NCBI GenBank assembly: GCA_920105625.2
Contig: OV050030.1
Coordinates: 247,225,889 to 247,289,888, forward strand
Direction: 5' to 3'
Origin: Clusia tigrina
Taxonomy: Eukaryota; Arthropoda; Insecta; Diptera; Clusiidae
Length of the DNA: 64,000 nucleotides
The translations under genes were made by a program, and so were the position numbers. Of the stretch, positions 46,903 through 59,108 are shown one piece after another. Below the pieces are notes generated by a model that was not told the origin of the DNA, searched no databases, and was given only the letters and a program-made list of their open reading frames with translations. Each line of letters begins with the position of its first letter. Position 1 is the stretch's first letter.

Positions 46903-49900
46903 CTTCTTGTCAATTTAAGATATCGCTCAAAGCTATGCTACCCTTGAGTCCCAAATCAAACACTGATAAAACTTCAAATGGCCCTAACTTCTATACGGTA
47001 CGTCCTACACCCATCAAAGTTTGCAACATACAAATGCTTGTAACTTTTTACTGGAGCGTCATAAAACCTGGAAATTTTGTAACAATAAAGTACTCGAGCC
47101 TCTTGTCAATTTAAGCTATCGCTGAAAGCTATGCTTCCCTTGAGTCCCAAATCAAATACTGATAAAACTTCATATGGCCCTAACTTCTATACGGTACGTC
47201 CTACACCTATCAAAGTTTGCAACGTACAAATGCTTGTAACTTTGTACTGGAGCGTCATAAAACCTTAAAATTTTGTAACAATAAAGTACTCGAGCCTCTT
47301 GTCAATTTAAGCTATCGCTCAAAGCTATGCTACCCTTGAGTCCCAAATCAAACACTGACAAAACTTCAAATGGCCCTAACTTCTATACGGTACGTCCTAC
47401 ACCTATCAAAGTTTGCAACATACAAATGCTTTTAACTTTTTACTGGAGCGTAATAAAACCTTGAAATTTTGTAACAATAAAGTACTCGAGCCTCTTGTCA
47501 ATTTAAGCTATCGCTCAAAGCTGTGCTACTATTGAGTCCCAAATCAAACACTGATAAAACTTCAAATGGCCCTAACTTCTATACGGTACGCCCTACACCT
47601 ATTAAAGTTTGCAATCTACAAATGCTTGTAACTTTTTACTGGAGCGTCATAAAACCTTGAAATTTTGTAACACTAAACTACTCGAGCCTCTTGTCAATTT
47701 AAGCTATCGCTCAAAACTATGCTACCCTTGTGTCCCAAATCAAACACTGACAAAACTTCAAATGGCCCTAACTTCTATACGGTACGTCCTACACCCATCA
47801 AAGTTTGCAACATACAAATGCTTGTAACTTTTTACTGGAGCGTCATGAAACCTTGAAATTTTGTAACAATAAAGTACTCGAGCCTCTTGTCTATTTAAGC
47901 TATCGCTCAAAGCTATGCTACCCTCGAGTCCCAAATCAAACACTGATAAAACTTCAAATGACCCTAACTTCTATACGGTGCATCCTCTACCTATCAAAGT
48001 TTGCAACATACAAATGCTTGTAACTTTTTACTGGAGCGTGATAAAACCTTGAAATTTTGTAACAATAAAGTACTCGAGCCTCTTGTCTATTTAAGCTATC
48101 GCTCAAATCTATGCTACCCTTGAGTCCCAAATCAAACACTGATAAAACTTCATATGGCCCTAACTTCTATACGGTACGTCCTACACCTATCAAAGTTTCC
48201 AACATACAAATGCTTGTAACTTTTTACTGGAGCGTCATAAAACCTTAACATTTTGTAACAATAAAGTACTCGAGCCTCTTGTCAATTTAAGCTATCGCTC
48301 AAAACTATGCTACCCTTGTGTCCCAAATCAAACACTGACAAAACTTCAAATGGCCCTAACTTATATACGGTGCGTCCTACACCTATCAAAGTTTGCAACA
48401 TACAAATGCTTGTAACTTTTTACTGGAGCGTCATAAAACCTTGAAATTTTGTAACTATAAAGTACTCGAGCTTCTTGTCAATTTAAGCTGTCGTTCAAAG
48501 CTATGCTACTCTTGAGTCCCAAATCAAACACTGATAAAACTTCAAATGGCCCTAACTTCTATACGGTACGTCCTACACCTATCAAAGTTTGCAACATACA
48601 AATGCTTCTAACTTTTTACTGGAGCGTCATAAAACCTTGAAATTTTGTAACAATAAAGTCCTCGAGCCTCTTGTCAACTTAAGCTATCGCTCAAAGCTAT
48701 GCTATCCTTGAGTCCCAAATCAAACACTGATAAAACTTCATATGGCCCTTACTTCTATACGGTACGTCCTACACCTATCAAAGTTTGCAACATACAAATG
48801 CTTGTAACTTTTTACTGGAGCGTCATAAAACCTTGAAATTTTGTAACAATAAAGTACTCGAGCCTCTTGTCAATTTAAGCTATCGTTCAAAGCTATGCTA
48901 CCCTTGAGTCCGAAATCAAACACTGATAAAACTTCAAATGGCCCTAACTTCTATACGGTACGTCCCACACCTATCAAAGTTTGCAACATACAAATGCTTG
49001 TAACTTTTCATTGGAGCGTCATAAAACCTTGAAATTTTGTAACAATAAAGTACTCGAGCTTCTTGTCAATTTAAGATATCGCTCAAAGCTATGCTACCCT
49101 TGAGTCCCAAATCAAACACTGATAAAACTTCAAATGGCCCTAACTTCTATACGGTACGTCCTACACCCATCAAAGTTTGCAACTTACAAATGCTTGTAAC
49201 TTTTTACTGGAGCGTCATAAAACCTGGAAATTTTGTAACAAGAAAGTACTCGAGCCTCTTGTCAATTTAAGCTATCGCTCAAAGCTATGCTTCCCTTGAG
49301 TCCCAAATCAAATACTGATAAAACTTCATATGGCCCTAACTTCTATACGGTACGTCCTACACCTATCAAAGTTTGCAACATACAAATGCTTGTAACTTTG
49401 TACTGGAGCGTCATAAAACCTTAAAATTTTGTAACAATAAAGTACTCGAGCCTCTTGTCAATTTAAGCTATCGCTCAAAGCTATGCTACCCTTGAGTCCC
49501 AAATCAAACACTGACAAAACTTCAAATGGCCCTAACTTCTATACGGTACGTCCAACACCTATCAAAGTTTGCAACATACAAATGCTGGTAACTTTTTACT
49601 GGAGCGTCATAAAACCTTGAAATTTTGTAACAATAAAGTACTCGAGCCTCTTGTCAACTTAAGCTATCGCTCAAAGCTATGCTACCCTTGAGTCCCAAAT
49701 CAAACACTGATAAAACTTCAAATGGCCCTAACTTCTATACGGTGCGTCCTACACCTATCAAAGTTTGCAACATACAAATGCTTGTAACTTTTTACTGGAG
49801 CGTCATAAAACCTTGAAATTTTGTAACAATAAAGTACTCGAGCCTCTTGTCAATTTAAGCTATCGCTCAAATCTATGCTACCCTTGAGTCCCAAATCAAA

Positions 49901-50303
49901 CACTGATAAAACTTCAAATGGCCCTAACTTCTATACGGTACGTCCTACACCTATCAAAGTTTGCAACATACAAATGCTTGTAACTTTTTACTGGAGCGTC
50001 ATAAAACCTTGAAATTTTGTAACAATAAAGTACTCGAGCCTCTAGTCAATTTAACCTATCGCTCAAAGCTATGCTACCCTTGAGTCCCAAATCAAACATT
50101 GATAAAACTTCATATGGCCCTAACTTCTATACGGTACGTCCTACACCTATCAAAGTTTCCAACATACAAATGCTTGTAAGTTCTTACTGGAGCGTCATAA
50201 AACCTTAAAATTTTGTAACAATAAAGTACTCGAGCCTCTTGTCAATTTAAGCTGTCGTTCAAAGCTATGCTACCCTTGAGTCCCAAATCAAACACTGATA
50301 AAA
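46903..50303. repeat. Satellite with copy 2 of the 4508-bp duplicated segment
   Basis: 47926-50234 repeats 43418-45726. Just before it, about 47474-48354 repeats 37000-37880 from the left of the retrotransposon at a 10474-bp offset. Subtracting the element and its duplication leaves 5880 bp, exactly 30 monomers. A one-base change, CCCTCGAGTCCC at about 47922, makes an extra XhoI site. Confidence 0.75.
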
Positions 50304-52850
50304 CTTCCAATGGCCCTAACTTCTATACGGTACGTCCTACACCTATCAAAGTTTGCAACATACAAATGCTTGTAACTGTTTACTGGAGCGTCATAAAACC
50401 TTGAAATTTTGTAACAATAAATTACTCGATCCTCTTGTCAATTTAAGCTATCGCTCAAAGCTATAATACCCTTGAGTCCCAAATCAAACACTGATAAAAC
50501 TTAAAATGGCCCTAACTTCTATACGGTGCATCCTATACCTATCAAAATTTGCAACATACAAATGCTTGTAACTTTTTATTGGAGCGTCATAAAACCTTGA
50601 AATTTTGTAACAATAAAGTACTCGAGCTTCTTGTCAATTTAAGATATCGCTCAAAGCTATGCTACCCTTGAGTCCCAAATCAAACACTGATAAAACTTCA
50701 AATGGCCCTAACTTCTATACGGTACGTCCTACACCCATCAAAGTTTGCAACATACAAATGCTTGTAACTTTTTACTGGAGCGTCATAAAACCTGGAAATT
50801 TTGTAACAATAAAGTACTCGAGCCTCTTGTCAATTTAAGCTATCGCTGAAAGCTATGCTTCCCTTGAGTCCCAAATCAAATACTGATAAAACTTCATATG
50901 GCCCTAACTTCTATACGGTACGTCCTACACCTATCAAAGTTTGCAACGTACAAATGCTTGTAACTTTGTACTGGAGCGTCATAAAACCTTAAAATTTTGT
51001 AACAATAAAGTACTCGAGCCTCTTGTCAATTTAAGCTATCGCTCAAAGCTATGCTACCCTTGAGTCCCAAATCAAATACTGACAAAACTTCAAATGGCCC
51101 TAACTTCTATACGGTACGTCCTACACCTATCAAAGTTTGCAACATACAAATGCTGGTAACTTTTTACTGGAGCGTCATAAAACCTTGAAATTTTGTAACA
51201 ATAAAGTACTCGAGCCTCTTGTCAATTTAACCTATCGCTCAAAGCTACGCTACCCTTGAGTCCCAAATCAAACATTGATAAAACTTCATATGGCCCTAAC
51301 TTCTATACGGTACGTCCTACACCTATCAAAGTTTCCAACATACAAATGCTTGTAAGTTCTTACTGGAGCGTCATAAAACCTTGAAATTTTGTAACAATAA
51401 AGTACTCGAGCCGCTTGTCAATTTAAGCTTTCGCTCAAAGCTATGCTATTTTGAGTCCCACATCAAACACTGATAAAACTTCAAATGGCCCTAACTTCTA
51501 TACGGTACGTCCTACACCTATCAAAGTTTGCAACATACAAATGCTTGTAACTTTTTACTGGAGCGTCAAAAAACCTTGAAATTTTGTAACAATAAAGTAC
51601 TCGAGCCTCGTGTCAATTTAAGTTATCGCTCAAAGCTATGCTACCCTTGAGTCCCAAATCAAACACTGATAAAACTTCAAATGGCCCTAACTTCTATACG
51701 GTACGTCCTACACCTATCAAAGTTTGCAACATACAAATGCTTGTAACTTTTTACTGGAGCGTCATAAAACCTTGAAATTTTGTAACAATAAAGTACTCGA
51801 GCCTCTTGTCAATTTAAGCTATCGCTCAAAGCTATGCTACCCTTGAGTCCCAAATCAAACACTGATAAAACTTTAAATGGCCCTAACTTCTATACGGTAC
51901 ATCCTACACCTATCAAAGTTTGCAACATACAAATGCTTGTAACTTTTTACTGGAGCGTCATAAAACCTTGAAATTTTGTAACAATAAAGTACTCGAGCCT
52001 CGTGTCAATTTAAGTTATCGCTCAAAGCTATGCTACCCTTGAGTCCCAAATCAAACACTGACAAAACTTCAAATGGCCCTAACTTCTATACGGTACGTCC
52101 TACACCTATCAAAGTTTGCAACATACAAATGCTGGTAACTTTTTACTGGAGCGTCATAAAACCTTGAAATTTTGTAACAATAAAGTACTCGAGCCTCTTG
52201 TCAACTTAAGCTATCGCTCAAAGCTATGCTACCCTTGAGTCCCAAATCAAACACTGATAAAACTTCAAATGGCCCTAACTTCTATACGGTGCGTCCTACA
52301 CCTATCAAAGTTTGCAACATACAAATGCTTGTAACTTTTTACTGGAGCGTCATAAAACCTTGAAATTTTGTAACAATAAAGTACTCGAGCCTCTTGTCAA
52401 TTTAAGCTATCGCTCAAATCTATGCTACCCTTGAGTCCCAAATCAAACACTGATAAAACTTCAAATGGCCGTAACTTCTATACGGTACGTCCTACACCTA
52501 TCAAAGTTTGCAACATACAAATGCTTGTAACTTTTTACTGGAGCGTCATAAAACCTTGAAATTTTGTAACAATAAAGTACTCGAGCCTCTAGTCAATTTA
52601 ACCTATCGCTCAAAGCTATGCTACCCTTGAGTCCCAAATCAAACATTGATAAAACTTCATATGGCCCTAACTTCTATACGGTACGTCCTACACCTATCAA
52701 AGTTTCCAACATACAAATGCTTGTAAGTTCTTACTGGAGCGTCATAAAACCTTAAAATTTTGTAACAATAAAGTACTCGAGCCTCTTGTCAATTTAAGCT
52801 GTCGTTCAAAGCTATGCTACCCTTGAGTCCCAAATCAAACACTGATAAAA
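50304..52850. repeat. Right-arm HOR unit 1 (2547 bp, 13 monomers)
   Basis: The CTTCCAATGG monomer marks unit starts at 50304, 52851, 55007 and 57359. Order inside the unit: CTTCCAATGG, then CTCGATCC/ATAATACCC, AGATATCGC, CCTGGAAATT, GCTGAAAGC, AACGTACAAATG, ATGCTGGTAAC, GCTACGCTACCC, GTAAGTTCTTAC, GAGCCGCTTG/CTTTCGCTC, GCGTCAAAAAACC/GCCTCGTGTC, then CAAATCTATG and CCTCTAGTC. GAGCCGCTTG falls at 51411, 53958, 56114 and 58466 with the same intervals. Confidence 0.85.
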
Positions 52851-55006
52851 CTTCCAATGGCCCTAACTTCTATACGGTACGTCCTACACCTATCAAAGTT
52901 TGCAACATACAAATGCTTGTAACTGTTTACTGGAGCGTCATAAAACCTTGAAATTTTGTAACAATAAATTACTCGATCCTCTTGTCAATTTAAGCTATCG
53001 CTCAAAGCTATAATACCCTTGAGTCCCAAATCAAACACTGATAAAACTTAAAATGGCCCTAACTTCTATACGGTGCATCCTATACCTATCAAAATTTGCA
53101 ACATACAAATGCTTGTAACTTTTTATTGGAGCGTCATAAAACCTTGAAATTTTGTAACAATAAAGTACTCGAGCTTCTTGTCAATTTAAGATATCGCTCA
53201 AAGCTATGCTACCCTTGAGTCCCAAATCAAACACTGATAAAACTTCAAATGGCCCTAACTTCTATACGGTACGTCCTACACCCATCAAAGTTTGCAACAT
53301 ACAAATGCTTGTAACTTTTTACTGGAGCGTCATAAAACCTGGAAATTTTGTAACAATAAAGTACTCGAGCCTCTTGTCAATTTAAGCTATCGCTGAAAGC
53401 TATGCTACCCTTGAGTCCCAAATCAAACACTGATAAAACTTCATATGGCCCTAACTTCTATACGGTACGTCCTACACCTATCAAAGTTTGCAACGTACAA
53501 ATGCTTGTAACTTTGTACTGGAGCGTCATAAAACCTTAAAATTTTGTAACAATAAAGTACTCAAGCCTCTTGTCAATTTAAGCTATCGCTCAAAGCTATG
53601 CTACCCTTGAGTCCCAAATCAAATACTGACAAAACTTCAAATGGCCCTAACTTCTATACGGTACGTCCTACACCTATCAAAGTTTGCAACATACAAATGC
53701 TGGTAACTTTTTACTGGAGCGTCATAAAACCTTGAAATTTTGTAACAATAAAGTACTCGAGCCTCTTGTCAATTTAACCTATCGCTCAAAGCTACGCTAC
53801 CCTTGAGTCCCAAATCAAACATTGATAAAACTTCATATGGCCCTAACTTCTATACGGTACGTCCTACACCTATCAAAGTTTCCAACATACAAATGCTTGT
53901 AAGTTCTTACTGGAGCGTCATAAAACCTTGAAATTTTGTAACAATAAAGTACTCGAGCCGCTTGTCAATTTAAGCTTTCGCTCAAAGCTATGCTACCTTT
54001 GAGTCCCACATCAAACACTGATAAAACTTCAAATGGCCCTAACTTCTATACGGTACGTCCTACACCTATCAAAGTTTGCAACATACAAATGCTTGTAACT
54101 TTTTACTGGAGCGTCAAAAAACCTTGAAATTTTGTAACAATAAAGTACTCGAGCCTCGTGTCAATTTAAGTTATCGCTCAAAGCTATGCTACCCTTGAGT
54201 CCCAAATCAAACACTGATAAAACTTCAAATGGCCCTAACTTCTATACGGTACGTCCTACACCTATCAAAGTTTGCAACATACAAATGCTTGTAACTTTTT
54301 ACTGGAGCGTCATAAAACCTTGAAATTTTGTAACAATAAAGTACTCGAGCCTCTTGTCAACTTAAGCTATCGCTCAAAGCTATGCTACCCTTGAGTCCCA
54401 AATCAAACACTGATAAAACTTCAAATGGCCCTAACTTCTATACGGTGCGTCCTACACCTATCAAAGTTTGCAACATACAAATGCTTATAACTTTTTACTG
54501 GAGCGTCATAAAACCTTGAAATTTTGTAACAATAAAGTACTCGAGCCTCTTGTCAATTTAAGCTATCGCTCAAATCTATGCTACCCTTGAGTCCCAAATC
54601 AAACACTGATAAAACTTCAAATGGCCCTAACTTCTATACGGTACGTCCTACACCTATCAAAGTTTGCAACATACAAATGCTTGTAACTTTTTACTGGAGC
54701 GTCATAAAACCTTGAAATTTTGTAACAATAAAGTACTCGAGCCTCTAGTCAATTTAACCTATCGCTCAAAGCTATGCTACCCTTGAGTCCCAAATCAAAC
54801 ATTGATAAAACTTCATATGGCCCTAACTTCTATACGGTACGTCCTACACCTATCAAAGTTTCCAACATACAAATGCTTGTAAGTTCTTACTGGAGCGTCA
54901 TAAAACCTTAAAATTTTGTAACAATAAAGTACTCGAGCCTCTTGTCAATTTAAGCTGTCGTTCAAAGCTATGCTACCCTTGAGTCCCAAATCAAACACTG
55001 ATAAAA
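52851..55006. repeat. Right-arm HOR unit 2 (2156 bp, 11 monomers)
   Basis: Same monomer order as unit 1, but lacking two monomers after the GCCTCGTGTC type. The CTCAAGCCTC change, which loses the XhoI site, is shared with unit 3 (about 53561 and 55717). Confidence 0.85.
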
Positions 55007-57358
55007 CTTCCAATGGCCCTAACTTCTATACGGTACGTCCTACACCTATCAAAGTTTGCAACATACAAATGCTTGTAACTGTTTACTGGAGCGTCATAAA
55101 ACCTTGAAATTTTGTAACAATAAATTACTCGATCCTCTTGTCAATTTAAGCTATCGCTCAAAGCTATAATACCCTTGAGTCCCAAATCAAACACTGATAA
55201 AACTTAAAATGGCCCTAACTTCTATACGGTGCATCCTATACCTATCAAAATTTGCAACATACAAATGCTTGTAACTTTTTATTGGAGCGTCATAAAACCT
55301 TGAAATTTTGTAACAATAAAGTACTCGAGCTTCTTGTCAATTTAAGATATCGCTCAAAGCTATGCTACCCTTGAGTCCCAAATCAAACACTGATAAAACT
55401 TCAAATGGCCCTAACTTCTATACGGTACGTCCTACACCCATCAAAGTTTGCAACATACAAATGCTTGTAACTTTTTACTGGAGCGTCATAAAACCTGGAA
55501 ATTTTGTAACAATAAAGTACTCGAGCCTCTTGTCAATTTAAGCTATCGCTGAAAGCTATGCTTCCCTTGAGTCCCAAATCAAATACTGATAAAACTTCAT
55601 ATGGCCCTAACTTCTATACGGTACGTCCTACACCTATCAAAGTTTGCAACGTACAAATGCTTGTAACTTTGTACTGGAGCGTCATAAAACCTTAAAATTT
55701 TGTAACAATAAAGTACTCAAGCCTCTTGTCAATTTAAGCTATCGCTCAAAGCTATGCTACCCTTGAGTCCCAAATCAAATACTGACAAAACTTCAAATGG
55801 CCCTAACTTCTATACGGTACGTCCTACACCTATCAAAGTTTGCAACATACAAATGCTGGTAACTTTTTACTGGAGCGTCATAAAACCTTGAAATTTTGTA
55901 ACAATAAAGTACTCGAGCCTCTTGTCAATTTAACCTATCGCTCAAAGCTACGCTACCCTTGAGTCCCAAATCAAACATTGATAAAACTTCATATGGCCCT
56001 AACTTCTATACGGTACGTCCTACACCTATCAAAGTTTCCAACATACAAATGCTTGTAAGTTCTTACTGGAGCGTCATAAAACCTTGAAATTTTGTAACAA
56101 TAAAGTACTCGAGCCGCTTGTCAATTTAAGCTTTCGCTCAAAGCTATGCTACCTTTGAGTCCCACATCAAACACTGATAAAACTTCAAATGGCCCTAACT
56201 TCTATACGGTACGTCCTACACCTATCAAAGTTTGCAACATACAAATGCTTGTAACTTTTTACTGGAGCGTCAAAAAACCTTGAAATTTTGTAACAATAAA
56301 GTACTCGAGCCTCGTGTCAATTTAAGTTATCGCTCAAAGCTATGCTACCCTTGAGTCCCAAATCAAACACTGATAAAACTTCAAATGGCCCTAACTTCTA
56401 TACGGTACGTCCTACACCTATCAAAGTTTGCAACATACAAATGCTTGTAACTTTTTACTGGAGCGTCATAAAACCTTGAAATTTTGTAACAATAAAGTAC
56501 TCGAGCCTCTTGTCAATTTAAGCTATCGCTCAAAGCTATGCTACCCTTGAGTCCCAAATCAAACACTGATAAAACTTTAAATGGCCCTAACTTCTATACG
56601 GTACATCCTACACCTATCAAAGTTTGCAACATACAAATGCTTGTTACTTTTTACTGGAGCGTCATAAAACCTTGAAATTTTGTAACAATAAAGTACTCGA
56701 GCCTCGTGTCAATTTAAGTTATCGCTCAAAGCTATGCTACCCTTGAGTCCCAAATCAAACACTGATAAAACTTCAAATGGCCCTAACTTCTATACGGTGC
56801 GTCCTACACCTATCAAAGTTTGCAACATACAAATGCTTGTAACTTTTTACTGGAGCGTCATAAAACCTTGAAATTTTGTAACAATAAAGTACTCGAGCCT
56901 CTTGTCAATTTAAGCTATCGCTCAAATCTATGCTACCCTTGAGTCCCAAATCAAACACTGATAAAACTTCAAATGGCCCTAACTTCTATACGGTACGTCC
57001 TACACCTATCAAAGTTTGCAACATACAAATGCTTGTAACTTTTTACTGGAGCGTCATAAAACCTTGAAATTTTGTAACAATAAAGTACTCGAGCCTCTAG
57101 TCAATTTAACCTATCGCTCAAAGCTATGCTACCCTTGAGTCCCAAATCAAACATTGATAAAACTTCATATGGCCCTAACTTCTATACGGTACGTCCTACA
57201 CCTATCAAAGTTTCCAACATACAAATGCTTGTAAGTTCTTACTGGAGCGTCATAAAACCTTAAAATTTTGTAACAATAAAGTACTCGAGCCTCTTGTCAA
57301 TTTAAGCTGTCGTTCAAAGCTATGCTACCCTTGAGTCCCAAATCAAACACTGATAAAA
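55007..57358. repeat. Right-arm HOR unit 3 (2352 bp, 12 monomers)
   Basis: Same order as units 1 and 2. It includes the CTTTAAATGG/GGTACATCC monomer at about 56575, also present in unit 1 but absent from unit 2. Confidence 0.85.
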
Positions 57359-59100
57359 CTTCCAATGGCCCTAACTTCTATACGGTACGTCCTACACCTA
57401 TCAAAGTTTGCAACATACAAATGCTTGTAACTGTTTACTGGAGCGTCATAAAACCTTGAAATTTTGTAACAATAAATTACTCGATCCTCTTGTCAATTTA
57501 AGCTATCGCTCAAAGCTATAATACCCTTGAGTCCCAAATCAAACACTGATAAAACTTAAAATGGCCCTAACTTCTATACGGTGCATCCTATACCTATCAA
57601 AATTTGCAACATACAAATGCTTGTAACTTTTTATTGGAGCGTCATAAAACCTTGAAATTTTGTAACAATAAAGTACTCGAGCTTCTTGTCAATTTAAGAT
57701 ATCGCTCAAAGCTATGCTATCCTTGAGTCCCAAATCAAACACTGATAAAACTTCAAATGGCCCTAACTTCTATACGGTACGTCCTACACCCATCAAAGTT
57801 TGCAACATACAAATGCTTGTAACTTTTTACTGGAGCGTCATAAAACCTGGAAATTTTGTAACAATAAAGTACTCGAGCCTCTTGTCAATTTAAGCTATCG
57901 CTGAAAGCTATGCTTCCCTTGAGTCCCAAATCAAATACTGATAAAACTTCATATGGCCCTAACTTCTATACGGTACGTCCTACACCTATCAAAGTTTGCA
58001 ACGTACAAATGCTTGTAACTTTGTACTGGAGCGTCATAAAACCTTAAAATTTTGTAACAATAAAGTACTCGAGCCTCTTGTCAATTTAAGCTATCGCTCA
58101 AAGCTATGCTACCCTTGAGTCCCAAATCAAATACTGACAAAACTTCAAATGGCCCTAACTTCTATACGGTACGTCCTACACCTATCAAAGTTTGCAACAT
58201 ACAAATGCTGGTAACTTTTTACTGGAGCGTCATAAAACCTTGAAATTTTGTAACAATAAAGTACTCGAGCCTCTTGTCAATTTAACCTATCGCTCAAAGC
58301 TACGCTACCCTTGAGTCCCAAATCAAACATTGATAAAACTTCATATGGCCCTAACTTCTATACGGTACGTCCTACACCTATCAAAGTTTCCAACATACAA
58401 ATGCTTGTAAGTTCTTACTGGAGCGTCATAAAACCTTGAAATTTTGTAACAATAAAGTACTCGAGCCGCTTGTCAATTTAAGCTTTCGCTCAAAGCTATG
58501 CTACCTTTGAGTCCCACATCAAACACTGATAAAACTTCAAATGGCCCTAACTTCTATACGGTACGTACTACACCTATCAAAGTTTGCAACATACAAATGT
58601 TTGTAACTTTTTACTGGAGCGTCAAAAAACCTTGAAATTTTGTAACAATAAAGTACTCGAGCCTCGTGTCAATTTAAGTTATCGCTCAAAGCTATGCTAC
58701 CCTTGAGTCCCAAATCAAACACTGATAAAACTTCAAATGGCCCTAACTTCTATACGGTACGTCCTACACCTATCAAAGTTTGCAACATACAAATGCTTGT
58801 AACTTTTTACTGGAGCGTCATAAAACCTTGAAATTTTGTAACAATAAAGTACTCGAGCCTCTTGTCAATTTAAGCTATCGCTCAAAGCTATGCTACCCTT
58901 GAGTCCCAAATCAAACACTGATAAAACTTTAAATGGCCCTAACTTCTATACGGTACATCCTACACCTATCAAAGTTTGCAACATACAAATGCTTGTAACT
59001 TTTTACTGGAGCGTCATAAAACCTTGAAAGTTTGTAACAATAAAGTACTCGAGCCTCGTGTCAATTTAAGTTATCGCTCAAAGCTATGCTACCCTTGAGT
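57359..59100. repeat. Right-arm HOR unit 4 (partial)
   Basis: Follows unit 3 order through GAGCCGCTTG (58466), GCGTCAAAAAACC and the CTTTAAATGG/GGTACATCC monomer (about 58928). It then switches to the monomers of the 14-mer unit instead of returning to GGTGCGTCC and CAAATCTATG. Confidence 0.75.
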
Positions 59101-59108
59101 CCCAAATC

